Source: Tethya wilhelma (Eukaryota; Porifera; Demospongiae; Tethyida; Tethyidae). Taken from it: 64,000 bases of DNA. A program made the translations under genes and the position numbers. Positions 45,806-56,927 of this stretch are shown piece by piece. Each line of letters opens with the position of its first letter. Position 1 is the first letter of the stretch. The notes beneath the pieces were generated by a model. That model saw only the letters and a program-made list of their open reading frames with translations, searched no databases and was not told the origin of the DNA. The stretch lies in NCBI GenBank assembly GCA_964030475.1, contig CAXIPT010000007.1, positions 5,905,026-5,969,025 on the forward strand. Direction: 5' to 3'.

Positions 45806-48274
45806 ATGGAAACTGTAGAAAAGTATGGATCATTTGAGGAGATAGATCCATGGCAGGTAACTTGGAGGATATAAAATTCTTTACCTCTGCACCTTCATAT
45901 TGCATTGATGATCCTCAGCTATAATTATAAATTTATGCTCGACTGCACCATTTCATCCTCACTCACCACATTCACACATCACATGTTCCCTTGGCTGCAG
46001 TACTCCTCTCACTCAGTGCCTCTGAAGAATGCCCTCGATCTGAGTGAGCTACAAGAAGGTGCTGACATGGAGATTGATGTCTCCGCCCTGCCTGGAGGGG
46101 GCGTGGCTGGGAGTGGGGACGAGGACCAGGAGTCAGAGGAGGACAACTTTAGACGCACAGAGATCCACAAGTACCTCGTACCAGAGTGCACAGGGTTTGG
46201 GAGAGAGGACTCACCAGGGTCCGATTCCGATGACACACTGGTAGGTGGATTAGGACTAGGACACAAGGATTAATATGAGTTCGTACAAAGTATGTATATT
46301 TTGAGCATCCTGCATATTAAGTTTAAAGAATACATTCGTAATAATTTTTCTATGGAAACATTTTAGCTCAACAGCAATTTTTGGTCCATACATAATTAAT
46401 TTGTTGTGTCGAGTGCTCAAGATGTTTAAATTATTACCTAACGCAGCCTCAAAAAGATATCTTTGTTTTTCTCTAGAGTCCCTTTCAGAAGATGTCCCGA
46501 GGTATGACCCTCCTCACTGAAGATGGAGGCGTCTTGAAGAAGATCATCCGACCTGGTTCTGGTCCGTTGGTCACAGAGGGGGCCATAGTGAGAGTCCATT
46601 ACAACGGCTACCTGGAGTTCTCCGATGAGCCATACGACTCCAGTCGCCTAAGGAACAGGCAGCACCAGTTCACGCTGGGCAAAGGGGAGTGCATCCCTGG
46701 ATGGGAGGTTGCCGTGAGATCTATGAGGAGGACAGAGCTGGCACGGTTCATGATCTCATCGGAGTACGCCTACGGCAAGATGGGCTGTCCTCCCCGCATC
46801 CCTCCCGATGCTACGAGTGAGTTGTACATTTCATGATGTGTGTGTGTGTGTGTGTGTGACTAATTTTGTTGATATTTTATAGGAAATTTTTACTGGAGGT
46901 AGAACTGCCCTACTGAATGTTTGTGTGTTCTACATGTAGCTGCTGGTTTTTATTCCTGATCTCGAGTGCCTTTTCAACCTATACAATAAGCGATGTCTTT
47001 GTATATAGTTACAGTAGTGTTGCTGCCATAATTATTTTAATGTGAAGAGAGTAATACTGTTGAAATATTTCTCTTGTAAGTGACAATTTTCATGGAAAGA
47101 GTGTCAACTACAATAACAGTGAAAACTAACATCTGCCAAAAATCTCCCTCTGTACAGTATCTGCCTAAAGTGGGTAAATTTGCCAGGCTTAAAATTTGGT
47201 GAATTCCCATTTTAGCATGATTACATAGCAAATTAATTCCACACACTGCATTGTTTATATGTGCGCACATGCATATAGAACTGTTTGGCGAATTTTAAAT
47301 TGGCAATTTGAAAAATAGTTCACCAATTTGCCGAATTTAATTCTCACCAAATTACCCACTATAATTTTATTGTTGTAGTTGTTCAATCTTATCCCCATTG
47401 CACCTCATGCTCTCTCTGTTGTTGCATGTGTGCAGTCATGTACGAGATTGAACTGATCAACTTCGTGGACCACCAGGCTGCGGAGGAGTTCTCCATCCTC
47501 TCCAGAGACGAGAAGGAACAGGCCACTTTGGAGCAGCTGGTGGCAGTGGCCAACGCTGAGAGAGAGGTAAGAATGAAGACACACTCAGTTTACGAAATCT
47601 GTTGACAAATTTTTTTTCTGCCATTGGTTGAGATTTTTGCTACCCATTTAGGTGGGAAATGACTTCTTTCAACAGAAGATGATTGGAAAGGCATCGAGGA
47701 AGTATGGAAGAGTAAGACTCTTTTTGTACATGATATGTACGTATGATAATAGTTATAAAAGATCATTCATCTTTTGCTCTGTCAGTTTATCATTCTAGCA
47801 ATTGAAATAACCATATCTTGTACCTGAGCTAACAAACTCCATATTTATTCAAATTGATTTCTTTAGTTCTGTGCATCAATATGTGTTTCACTCGCAGGCC
47901 ATTCATTTACTGGAGGGAGTTCGTCTAAAGAATGAAGCTGAAGAGAAGATATGGAAGTCAGTGCTGCTCAAACTCTACCTGAATCAGTCGCTGTGTTACC
48001 TTCGTTTGGGCAAGCCTAAACCTGCCATCACTCACAGCAAAAAGGCTCTGGAAATGGATGAAAAGAATGTCAAGGCCAACTTCAGACTAGGACAGGTAGC
48101 GTTGCTATGACAACTCCTCACAAATAATGATGTAATGGTGATGTAATGTGGCACCTGCAGGCCTACATGCAGCTGGGAGAGTATGGCAAGTCACGTGACT
48201 ATCTTGTGAGGTCTGGTAGACTGTCGCCAGGCAACAAGGAGATTAGACAGGAGCTGGAAAAGCTGGACAAGTAA
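45806..48274 (+). CDS. FKBP6: FKBP6-like immunophilin with TPR domain
   Basis: Seven exons: 45806-45856, 46001-46240, 46477-46816, 47436-47566, 47652-47711, 47898-48095 and 48161-48274, giving 377 aa. The FKBP domain is at about 100-225 (VRVHYNGYLEF, PYDSSRLRNR, ELARFMISSEYAYGKMGCPP). A three-TPR region follows (NQSLCYLRLGKPKPAITHSK, NVKANFRLGQAYMQLGEYGK). Several PPIase active-site residues are replaced, as in vertebrate FKBP6, an HSP90 co-chaperone of the germline piRNA pathway. The acidic N-terminal extension (DEDQESEEDN) is longer than in vertebrates. The stop overlaps a possible donor at 48271, so a further exon is not excluded. Confidence 0.9.
47167..47362. mobile_element. about 195-bp MITE, copy in FKBP6 intron 3
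   Basis: Left end aaagtgggtaaatttgcc and right end (reverse-complemented) tagtgggtaatttggtg form imperfect inverted termini. The interior ccacacactgcattgttta and cgcacatgcatatagaactg recurs in the same order in the element at 59545-59743, at roughly 80% similarity by eye. No ORF. Confidence 0.65.
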
Positions 48275-48634
48275 GCAAAAGAAATGATAAAATTAATTTT
48301 ATAGGCAGCTGATATCAAATCGGTAGCAAGATTCACCAGCATGCATGCCATAATTTTCACATTTGGGTGGAAAGCTTTTACATGCAGTTACTGAGTATTG
48401 ATAGCTGTATTAATGGTATAAGGTCTGAATACTGTGACATGCCAACTTATCCTGGTAGTTAACTAATACTTTGTGCAATACTTTGTATTCTTTGTGCAGT
48501 AACTCAATGACAATATTATGTACATGCACTACTTACATGGTACAAAATAAAGAGAAAAGAAAAAATGGTCAAATGTGTAAAATAATAGATAAATATTACA
48601 GTAGGTGAATTCAAACTAAAGGTCCAGCTGCCAG
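48275..48634. other. convergent intergenic, FKBP6 to PLD-like
   Basis: 3' flanks of two convergent genes. No feature beyond AT-rich sequence. Confidence 0.5.
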
Positions 48635-49525
48635 TTAGATAGATCGATGATGTGTCTTAGGCTCCCAGTCAGTGCCGCTGTGCCAATCATTCTGAAATAC
48701 CGTCTGAAAGAGGTCCACAACTGATTCATCTTCCATGACGACCAGGAGGTCTCTGTTGATGCTCTGTCCTGTCTGGTGGTAGGGGGAGAAGGTAGTGCCA
48801 GCTGGGAAGTCACTGGGACTCCAGTTCCCTGAAGGAGAACACACACAGATTGACGGAATTTAAAACACACATGCTTCAAAGACTTTTTGACTAAAAACGA
48901 TTTATTCATTCCTCAGTAGTCTGGCTAGCGAGACTAAGTTGTGACCAGAGTATGTAGCCTGTGCTGCCCACTGTAGTAGAATGGTACACCACCAACTATT
49001 GGATGTTGGCAATTGTACAGCTGCTTCACAAACTGAATTTCCTTTCTAAAGATGGCTGCCAATAATAATTATTTAGCTTAAAATGAGCCTAGCTACAGTC
49101 ATTGTCGGTTATCATTTACAGTGAATCCCCCAATGATCTATGATCAGACTTTTTGGAAATTGTGTTTGCATGGAAACAATTACAAAAACTCTCCCTCTGT
49201 TATCAACCCTCACTGACACTTACACCTAGCTACCAGTAGCTGCTACCTGTGGCTACCTGTAACTCACCGGTGCTGAGGTGGACTTCATTGTTGTCAATGA
49301 TCCAGTACTTTTGGTGAGCAAAGCTGAACTTTGTGAGAGCTTTCCTGATGCTTCCCTTCATGCCTCCATCGTAGAGCATCTGGTAGCACTCCTGAGCCAA
49401 CTTGTAGTCCATGTAGGAGACAATCCTAGCTGATACGATGATGGATACCTCCACACCACTCTGGTGAAGAGCTAGGGTCTGGTTGCAGAGTCCCATGTCA
49501 GTGATCTGGTAGATAGCGATCTGTA

Positions 49526-49582
<57 letters not shown>

Positions 49583-51118
49583 ACCAAGCTAAAGCATCAG
49601 TAAACAATAGATAAGTCCCATATTAAGCCAACCATTGTTATTTCAAAATTCATCCTCCAAAAAAAGGAATTTTTGTTAGCACAAGGCATTCTATAAAAAA
49701 TGGCGGGCAATTGTTTTTACAAACTTCCTACTCTGTCTCAGGAAGAATTGCCACCGCCTTACCTGCAGTGAAGACTGTACGTTGCCCAGATCCCTCTGTA
49801 TGGTGGCCAGTGCGTTGTCAGGTGAGGTAGACCCTCTCGTTACCTTCACATTATGGAAGGTCTTCATCGGTGTAACGTACGCTCCTGAGATCGGGGAGGG
49901 AGGATCATAAGACTCGTCGTAAGACCCTTGGCTGGTGATGAGCGCCATATCCGAAGAGGAGTAGTGCTGGTCCATTTTATAGTCAGTTGCCTTCTCCCAG
50001 TCCGCCTCAAATACCTCCTTGTAAAGATCAATGGCAGAGCAGTCACAATCCTCAAGGATGACACCAGCTTCTCGGTTCCTGGTGAATGAGGTCTTGCTGA
50101 AGTTGACGGAAGAGATGGACGTTCTCTTTCCCTTGTCCACCATGACAAACTTGGAGTGCATAAAGGTCGTCGTCGTGTAGAAACGGATCTGTATCTTGTT
50201 CAGGTACAGCCAGTCCAAAGGGGCGATCTTCCCAAAGCAGGTTGGCTGGGAGTAGTTGTTGGTGAGCAGGCGAACCTGGACACCTCTCTGGTTGGCGGCG
50301 TTGAGCAAGGCGGGGAAGATGGGGAAGGTCTCGTTTTGTTGGTCCCCCAAGCTACACCCAATGCAGTCATTGTCACATTCACTGGAGTAATGGGTGCACT
50401 TGATCCAGCTGTCAAAACCTGAGTCAAAGAGAGCACAAGTGTAACAGGTGTACTGCATGTGGATATGTGTGTGTGATAATCTGGCAATCTCTACAACAGA
50501 CTGAGGTGGATAGCAGGAAGAAACCGTGTATGTACAAAAAACCACAACCTTCCCTATCACTAAGTTGTGGTCAACCTATAGAGAACAATTAGCCCGCTTC
50601 ATTGTGTGGCACAGTTATTATTGTGTGCTGTTTGGCGCCAAAATGTGAGTGCTAAACTCGTGCAGGCTGTACTTGTTAGGCTTCACTCCATACACAAATG
50701 TTTGCATAGCGAAGAGAGAGAGAAACAACAAGCGTTCGTGCTCAAGATGAGCGTTGGGCATGCGTAAACAACACCAGCCACAAACAATAAACAAACCATT
50801 AGACAGTAAGAAGGTAAACACCGAGTCACTAAGAACTCTGACAGTGTGCATCATAGTTTTTTGCTCTCTGCATATCAAAAAATATATACCTGGAGTAAAA
50901 ATGTCCAGATTTTCAGTAGCAGAATTGATCAGGCCGATGTAGGCGTCTAGCGAGTGGTCAGGAGAGAAGAAAGGTGTCACAGTGCACTTCTCGTCGCAAC
51001 CAGCTGCTTCGAACTTGGAGCGATAGTCCTCAGGCTGGTGATCGTAGCAGCGAGTGTCACAGCTGGCCAGCGCCAGTAGAGACGTCAGTAGTGCCAGTAT
51101 GTTGCAGCTTCTCTCCAT
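48635..51118 (-). CDS. secreted phospholipase D3/4-like protein
   Basis: Four exons, 50890-51118, 49763-50418, 49268-49520 and 48635-48828, give 443 aa. A cleavable signal peptide (about 1-20, ending ALASC) replaces the type II TM anchor of vertebrate PLD3/4. Two complete HKD motifs are visible: His164-Lys166-Asp171 (MHSKFVMVD) and His364-Lys366-Asp371 (AHQKYWIID). NFS and NWS sit after them, as is usual. The PLD3/PLD4 branch contains lysosomal 5' exonucleases on single-stranded nucleic acid, so either a nuclease or a phosphodiesterase activity is possible. A Cys-rich insert (CDNDCIGCSLGDQ) follows the first strand. Confidence 0.9.
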
Positions 51119-51397
51119 GACTAGGAGTACACGGTTTTAGTGTACAGCTTCTAAACTTCAGAAAAAGTTTTTGACAGTTTCTACCAAAACGAGCTAATTT
51201 ATTAAAGTTTTGGCGCTGGCGGGAAATTCCCGCCAGATTGCGGTACCACGCCCACTAACCGTCCATCACTAGTGCATGTATCAATGCTCAATGCTACATC
51301 ATGGATATTATAGCCATTGCTACATTCACTGGTACATTCATACACCCCCTCACACATTTGCAGGCAAGTAAGGAAACAGAAGGCAATTGAGAAGACA

Positions 51398-51601
51398 ATG
51401 TACAGTAGAATGATGTCCTTCAAGGCCCCTCCCCAAGCCTCAAGAGAAGAGAGAGACGACACCATCAGCGCTGAGGAGCTGGCCACAATGAGAGCTCTTT
51501 ACACAGAGAAGTTCAGGTAGGGATAGGTATCACCATTGACCATAGTGATGAGAATAAACTTCACTTTCACTGGTTATATTTTGTTGCTCTGTCAACTGCA
51601 T

Positions 51602-51696
<95 letters not shown>

Positions 51697-51697
51697 N

Positions 51698-51749
<52 letters not shown>

Positions 51750-52033
51750 TGTGCAATACTCATCATTAGGACCATGAAAAACACGTTTGCGATGAGAGAA
51801 ATTGTTCTGCCTGCTACTTTGTCAGAATCTGAAGTGAAGATTGCTGAAGAAACAGCTGCTACCTTTGAACTACTAACAGAAAAGGTCTGAAAATCCATTC
51901 TTACAGCTATGATAATAATTCTGTGTATAGAAGAAGAAAAGTCTAACTTGTGACAGCATGGTTAATTTGTGATTCCTTTTACTAGATACCCAACTGCGGC
52001 CTCAGGATATACAAAGAAGAGAATGCAGAATAA
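51398..52033 (+). CDS. 93-aa protein of unknown function
   Basis: Exons 51398-51516, 51770-51884 and 51986-52033 join in frame to 93 aa. The N-terminus is basic with Met and Ser (MYSRMMSFKAPPQAS). Two predicted helices follow (SAEELATMRALYTEKF, SESEVKIAEETAATFELL), and the C-terminus is IPNCGLRIYKEENAE. A mitochondrial presequence is conceivable. The frame is also open upstream of the ATG, from an AG at 51363, so a 5' exon may exist. I do not recognise the family. Intron 1 contains a very long CA tract interrupted by the n at 51697. Confidence 0.6.
51697..51697. other. assembly join inside CA repeat
   Basis: A single n inside a (CA)n tract of more than 140 bp. The true tract length, and possibly other sequence, is missing here. 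Confidence 0.8.
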
Positions 52034-52420
52034 ACATAAATTGTGTCACAATTCACAAACTTTGATTCCCCATTCACTCTTATCTTAACTACACATTGTA
52101 TCACTTTCAATTTTCACAATCATAGTTTACTGAACAGTCTCATGATCCTGGCTCATCATTTAATAGGTAAACACATTATTCATAAATCATTTATAACAAA
52201 TATCTGCAATGCTTTTTGATCAATACGTACATCAATTTAATATTACATGTGTCCTTATTGGTGATTCTTATTATTGTCGTTTACCTCAATAGTTCTTTTA
52301 TAATAGTATTTTTGGGTGGTTAAAAATAGTATAAAACATGTTCAAGTATAAATAGAAACAAAACAGTTACTAATCATTCTAATACTAGTCAATTCAGAAC
52401 AGAATCTGATGTCTAAACCC
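52034..52420. other. convergent intergenic
   Basis: AT-rich 3' flanks of the 93-aa gene and the EXPERA gene; nothing else seen. Confidence 0.5.
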
Positions 52421-53184
52421 TCATTCTCTTTTCTTCTTGACCTCTTTGGAAGAGCCTGAAAACACCGGGGCAGCTGCAACTCTCAGCATGACAATTACAG
52501 GGACAGCAATATATCCCCCGTAGGCCATGAGGAACATAGTCGTGTCCTTGGTGTGGTATTTCCCGTAGAGTTGCTCCCTCACCACCATGACCATCGTCAG
52601 TAGCAACCCATAGCCCCACATCAGAGCTACAGGGACACAAGGGAAAATGGACAAAAAGACAATGACATCATCATGATGTCATAAACAGCTTGCAATGCAA
52701 ACTACAATAAAAATTCTGACAGATATTATTCAAGGCTTTCTTTGTTTGCTAGCTCATTTATAGATCCCTTACCACCTCAAGTTGTTGATGCACTGTGACT
52801 GTGTTAATTAATACCTGGTATCCTAATCCACTCCTTTTCAAAGAGAAATGCAAAGATGGCAACAACATAGAATGGAGCATAGAGAATGGGACTGAACCAT
52901 GCCATAGTCTCATACCTGGAAACAGACAGACAACAGTTAGCTTTTTTTGATTATTGGATAACATTGTTACGCATTAATAGATGTGAGTGTGATCTCACCA
53001 CATTGGATTGTGTGCCACTAGAGGGTCGTATGTCTCACACCACCAAGCATACGCCTTCAGGACTGGACCAGGAGGCCACACCCACTCATCAACATCTTCC
53101 AGTGCTAGGATTGACCCATACGTTGACTGAGTGAAGTCTTGAGTGAGAGTGAGAGTGTGTGTGTGAGTGAGAGAGAGAGAGAGT

Positions 53185-53221
<37 letters not shown>

Positions 53222-53963
53222 GGTGTCCAACGTCAAATTTCAAGAGTAGCAAATTGAAGTCATTGCTAGTTATTTGTGTAGACCTACTATAGGTCAACTG
53301 AAAAATATATATGGTTTGATGTAATCATGCATTGTTTTCCTTCGGGAGGTGTTTCAATAAAACCCAAATTCGCAAAATAATGGTCACGTGACCAGAATTT
53401 AGTAAGCGTACTTACGCATGCACGTAAACCGCGTGCTATTGCCGCATTTGTCACAAGCAGTAAGAATCTTACAAACACTCATAAAAAGATAACATAGTCC
53501 TAGAACATTGAATACAGCCAAGCCTCACCAAATTTGCTATTGTAGTGAACCTAGTATGGCATTTTGGTCACGTGACCATTATTTGCGAATTTGTGTTTTT
53601 AGTAAAATGCCTTGCAAAGGAAAACAATGCGTGATTGCATCAAACCAGATATATTTTTCAGTTGATCTAGAGTAGGTCTACACAAATAACTAGCAATGAC
53701 TTCAATTTGCCACTCTTGAAATTTCACGTTGGACACCCTAAGAGAGAGAAGACAAATAGCAAGTCAATTAACCCAGGCGAGGGGTGTTGCATATGGTTGC
53801 ATCATAGCTATATTAAAAAATTTATGCGAAAACGCAGATAATTAACCCCCTCAGCACACTTTCACAGGTAGCTTTGCTTACCTATAGTTATTGCAATCAG
53901 TAGAAAGTTGAACAGAGCGACAACAATCAGCAAATCCAGCGGTCGGCGCAAGATGGAAACCAT
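52421..53963 (-). CDS. EXPERA-domain membrane protein, TMEM97/EBP-like
   Basis: Four exons, 53882-53963, 52999-53137, 52815-52915 and 52421-52626, give 175 aa, the size of TMEM97 (sigma-2 receptor). Four TM segments are visible: LLIVVALFNFLLIAITI, FSPILYAPFYVVAIFAFLF, WGYGLLLTMVMVV and GGYIAVPVIVMLRVA. PFYVVAIFAFLFEKEWIRIP matches the EXPERA pattern. The C-terminus KEVKKKRE is lysine-rich, consistent with ER retrieval. EXPERA proteins act in sterol isomerisation or sterol/lipid handling at the ER; which one this is cannot be settled by eye. Intron 1 harbours a 518-bp TIR element. Confidence 0.75.
53221..53738. mobile_element. 518-bp foldback MITE with long TIRs, TA target site
   Basis: Two inverted arms of about 170 bp each (53221-53390 and 53570-53738), starting gggtgtccaacgt and ending acgttggacaccc, with scattered mismatches. 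Both ends abut TA, as in Tc1/mariner-type insertions. The arms contain ggtcacgtgacc palindromes. No ORF. The element can fold into a long hairpin in the pre-mRNA of the EXPERA gene. Confidence 0.8.
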
Positions 53964-54295
53964 TTTGAAAGTTAATTAATTAGTCGGTAAAGATCGCTTG
54001 TTTATATCCATTTGGTCCCGCCCATGTAACGAAATTATTATCATCTGAATCGGAACATTAACTTAATTCATGGATAAAGCTATCCATGCTTAATTCTAAC
54101 AGTGTTATCTCATTGCTAAGGTGAGTTATCACTGTTTATATGATTTCGGCTGGTGTGCATTTAATAAATATCCCATGACAACAAGATATGCTGTCAAAAC
54201 TAGTTTTAAAACGTTCTGATTCTGAATTTTGTTGCCATAGCAACATCCCTTAATAATCGTCTAATTAATTTATTTCAGATTATGACGAGCAAACT
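53964..54295. other. intergenic, EXPERA gene promoter to type II membrane protein gene
   Basis: AT-rich; contains the promoter of the EXPERA gene. No further feature recognised. Confidence 0.45.
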
Positions 54296-55846
54296 TTAGC
54301 TCACAACACTGATGTATTTTCTCTCACATAATGCATTTCTAAAAAAGTAGCACAGTTCCTTTCCCTTATGATAGTGGGCAAACATGTGAAGTGTCTGGTT
54401 TTGGAACACTCCACCTCCAACAACAATCACACACCTTGCTTGAGCTATGATCTCGCGATGAATGGCCGAAATAAGAACAGGATTTTGAGAATCTGACATA
54501 ATTGTTTGAAAATAACGGTTCACATCACTAAGATTGTGCTTAACATTAAGAGATTGCTCTAATTTGTTCGAAAGAAGCTTTGCACCTTCCACCTTTTCTA
54601 GCTGCCTACCCTTCCACGAGGTGCTGCCGTAATCTCCTCCAATGTCAGAAAAGAAGTACGTTCCACCATTAGGAAGTACTAACTCATTCATTGTTCTTTT
54701 CCAGTCGGAAACTATTTTAGCCAAGCACTGATTTCCGCTTGATTCATTAAAGTCAGACTTCAGTAGTAGTCTTTCAGTTCGCACCATCACAGCCACATAG
54801 TCACCTTGATCCATGAACTCTTTCTTGAACCGATCAACATAACCAGAGAGACGCGAGTTTAATACAAAAGGAGATGAATCACTGTAGTGAGCGTACTTCA
54901 CCCTTGTTGGAGGAGAAGATACAAGTTGGACTATTGCCATCTTCTGCATCAGAGCACTGCAATGACTGCCATTTATTTGAAGCCTGAAACCAATACAATC
55001 CTTTAGCATTGAAGGATCTGTGCAGTCCCTAATTCCACGCCATTCACTGAAAAGGACCGATTGTTTGTGAGCCGAAGATCCTTTAAATATTCTCTTGTAC
55101 AACAGCTCAGGTGTCATTGAGTGGTAAGGTTCCTTTATAAAGTCTACACATACTTTTTGGTGAATGTAAAACCCTTTGTTTGTCAAAAACTTGTACCACT
55201 TTTTTGTTCTTATCTCCTTCATTGTCTGGCATCGGTGAAGGCCATACTGTCGATAAATTACCTGAACATAAATTATATTTTTAATGGCATTTTCTACAAA
55301 TGCATGTCGAGACACCAGTGCTGACATGGAGTGTGTCAAACTCATGGAATTCCAGGCATCTATGTCAAATAGATCACTAAACATATGCGTGTCATTATTA
55401 TGATCCTCAGGGAGAAACTTAAACACAGATTTTGTATAACTAAGTGATGGTTCCATTACTTTTACAATTCCAACAGACCCTGCCCAGCACTGAAGATCAA
55501 AGAGGTTGCTAATTGCATTACCTTGCTGCTCAGAATAGTCCAAAGCCATGACCATTGGCTCAAGTATTATTGAAGTTCGATCAGACTTATTACCAGTAAC
55601 TGTATACCGAGAAATTGTCAATGGACTGGTACCGTGTATCATAATATTATATAGCACTATAATTGACAGACAGAGAACTGAAACAATTACTGTGGCCTTT
55701 CGGATACCATTGTGAGTAGGCAGATGGATGGCCCAGGCAGAAGTACAATCCTTCAGATCTTTCATGGATGGTTCTCTGAACTCATGGTGAATAGATTTTT
55801 CGCTGTGTGTACCCCACATTGAACTCTGAACCATAGCTACCTGCAT
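54296..55846 (-). CDS. intronless type II membrane protein, glycosyltransferase-like
   Basis: Single exon, 516 aa. A cytoplasmic N-terminus of about 48 residues is followed by one TM segment (ATVIVSVLCLSIIVLYNIMI) and a large lumenal region with several N-glycosylation sequons. The C-terminal portion (DYVAVMVRTERLLL, YFFSDIGGDYGS, ARCVIVVGGGVFQNQTLH) recalls O-/N-fucosyltransferase-type GT-B folds, where an Arg-containing strand binds GDP-fucose. The match is weak by eye and other type II Golgi enzymes are possible. Divergent from GCKR, with 327 bp between starts. Confidence 0.65.
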   Translation of the reverse strand: MQVAMVQSSMWGTHSEKSIHHEFREPSMKDLKDCTSAWAIHLPTHNGIRKATVIVSVLCLSIIVLYNIMIHGTSPLTISRYTVTGNKSDRTSIILEPMVMALDYSEQQGNAISNLFDLQCWAGSVGIVKVMEPSLSYTKSVFKFLPEDHNNDTHMFSDLFDIDAWNSMSLTHSMSALVSRHAFVENAIKNIIYVQVIYRQYGLHRCQTMKEIRTKKWYKFLTNKGFYIHQKVCVDFIKEPYHSMTPELLYKRIFKGSSAHKQSVLFSEWRGIRDCTDPSMLKDCIGFRLQINGSHCSALMQKMAIVQLVSSPPTRVKYAHYSDSSPFVLNSRLSGYVDRFKKEFMDQGDYVAVMVRTERLLLKSDFNESSGNQCLAKIVSDWKRTMNELVLPNGGTYFFSDIGGDYGSTSWKGRQLEKVEGAKLLSNKLEQSLNVKHNLSDVNRYFQTIMSDSQNPVLISAIHREIIAQARCVIVVGGGVFQNQTLHMFAHYHKGKELCYFFRNALCERKYISVVS

Positions 55847-56173
55847 AGCCTACGTCGGAACTCAGTGGCTGGCTGGCCACGTGCATAGTTTGCGCATGTG
55901 TAGTAGTCACAAGTGTGTTCAAACTTGAAAAAGTCATCATTGCTCCGATTCAGAGCTCAGAATGATCACATTTCATCCCCACTAGGTGGAACAAGTTCAC
56001 AAAAGAACTTTCATCCACCAGTTGAGTCAAATAAGATCAAGAAAAACTGTCGAACGGACCGAGTTTTGCTCGTGACCATTCTGATATTTTTGCGAGTGCA
56101 AAAAGTTTATATATGAATGGTTTCGCTTAATTAGAGAAATCGACCACTTACCACATCAATCTCCAGCAACATC

Positions 56174-56881
56174 ATGACTACCAACTCTCCACAAAGAATC
56201 ACTGAGTTGCCTAATGGGCTCACCACTAATATAGACAGCTGTGATGAGACGGTGAGATATTAGATCTAAAGTAAGAATTGAAAGCCTGCAGAACAATCAA
56301 CCCAGCAGTTGCAAACTCGGTTGCAAATCCACATGACAAGCATAGTAGGCGGAGCAAGATCAAGATAAATTTGCATGGCAATGATGCCAATGATAACCTG
56401 ACTAGATGTGGGATTTGCTGACCTGATTATTTGTTTTGTATGTACTTTAAAGACTGTTGTGTTTCTATGGTGATCCTCAGGGTATTGTCCGCCTTTTGAG
56501 ACAGAGTGATGGCCAGCTGTTTGCTGGGTGGGGCTCTCATCCAGCCATCTCTGATCTGGAGATTCTGAGCAGGATTGACAAGCTCATTACCAAAGCAGTG
56601 ACCCTCTTACAGGTATCTTTATTTTATCATTGATTTTTACATTTGCAATTTCTATCTCTTTGAATGGATTCATTGTGCATACATTTGACTTAGGAAAACA
56701 TGAAGACTGGCAAAAAGAATGTAAGTGAGAACATTGCTGTACATTTTAATATATGTATATAGAATAGTTTTATGTCCCTTTCTTGCATGCAACACACAAT
56801 TGTAGGCATTTGTGTTCACTGGCTGTGGAACAAGTGGAAGAATAGTGAGATAATTGCGATGTAGCACTGCTCCTTTTGTCG

Positions 56882-56927
<46 letters not shown>

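Noticed and set aside
51600..51890. Poly-Thr/His and poly-Cys/Val ORFs
   Set aside because: Pure translations of a CA/GT microsatellite within an intron.
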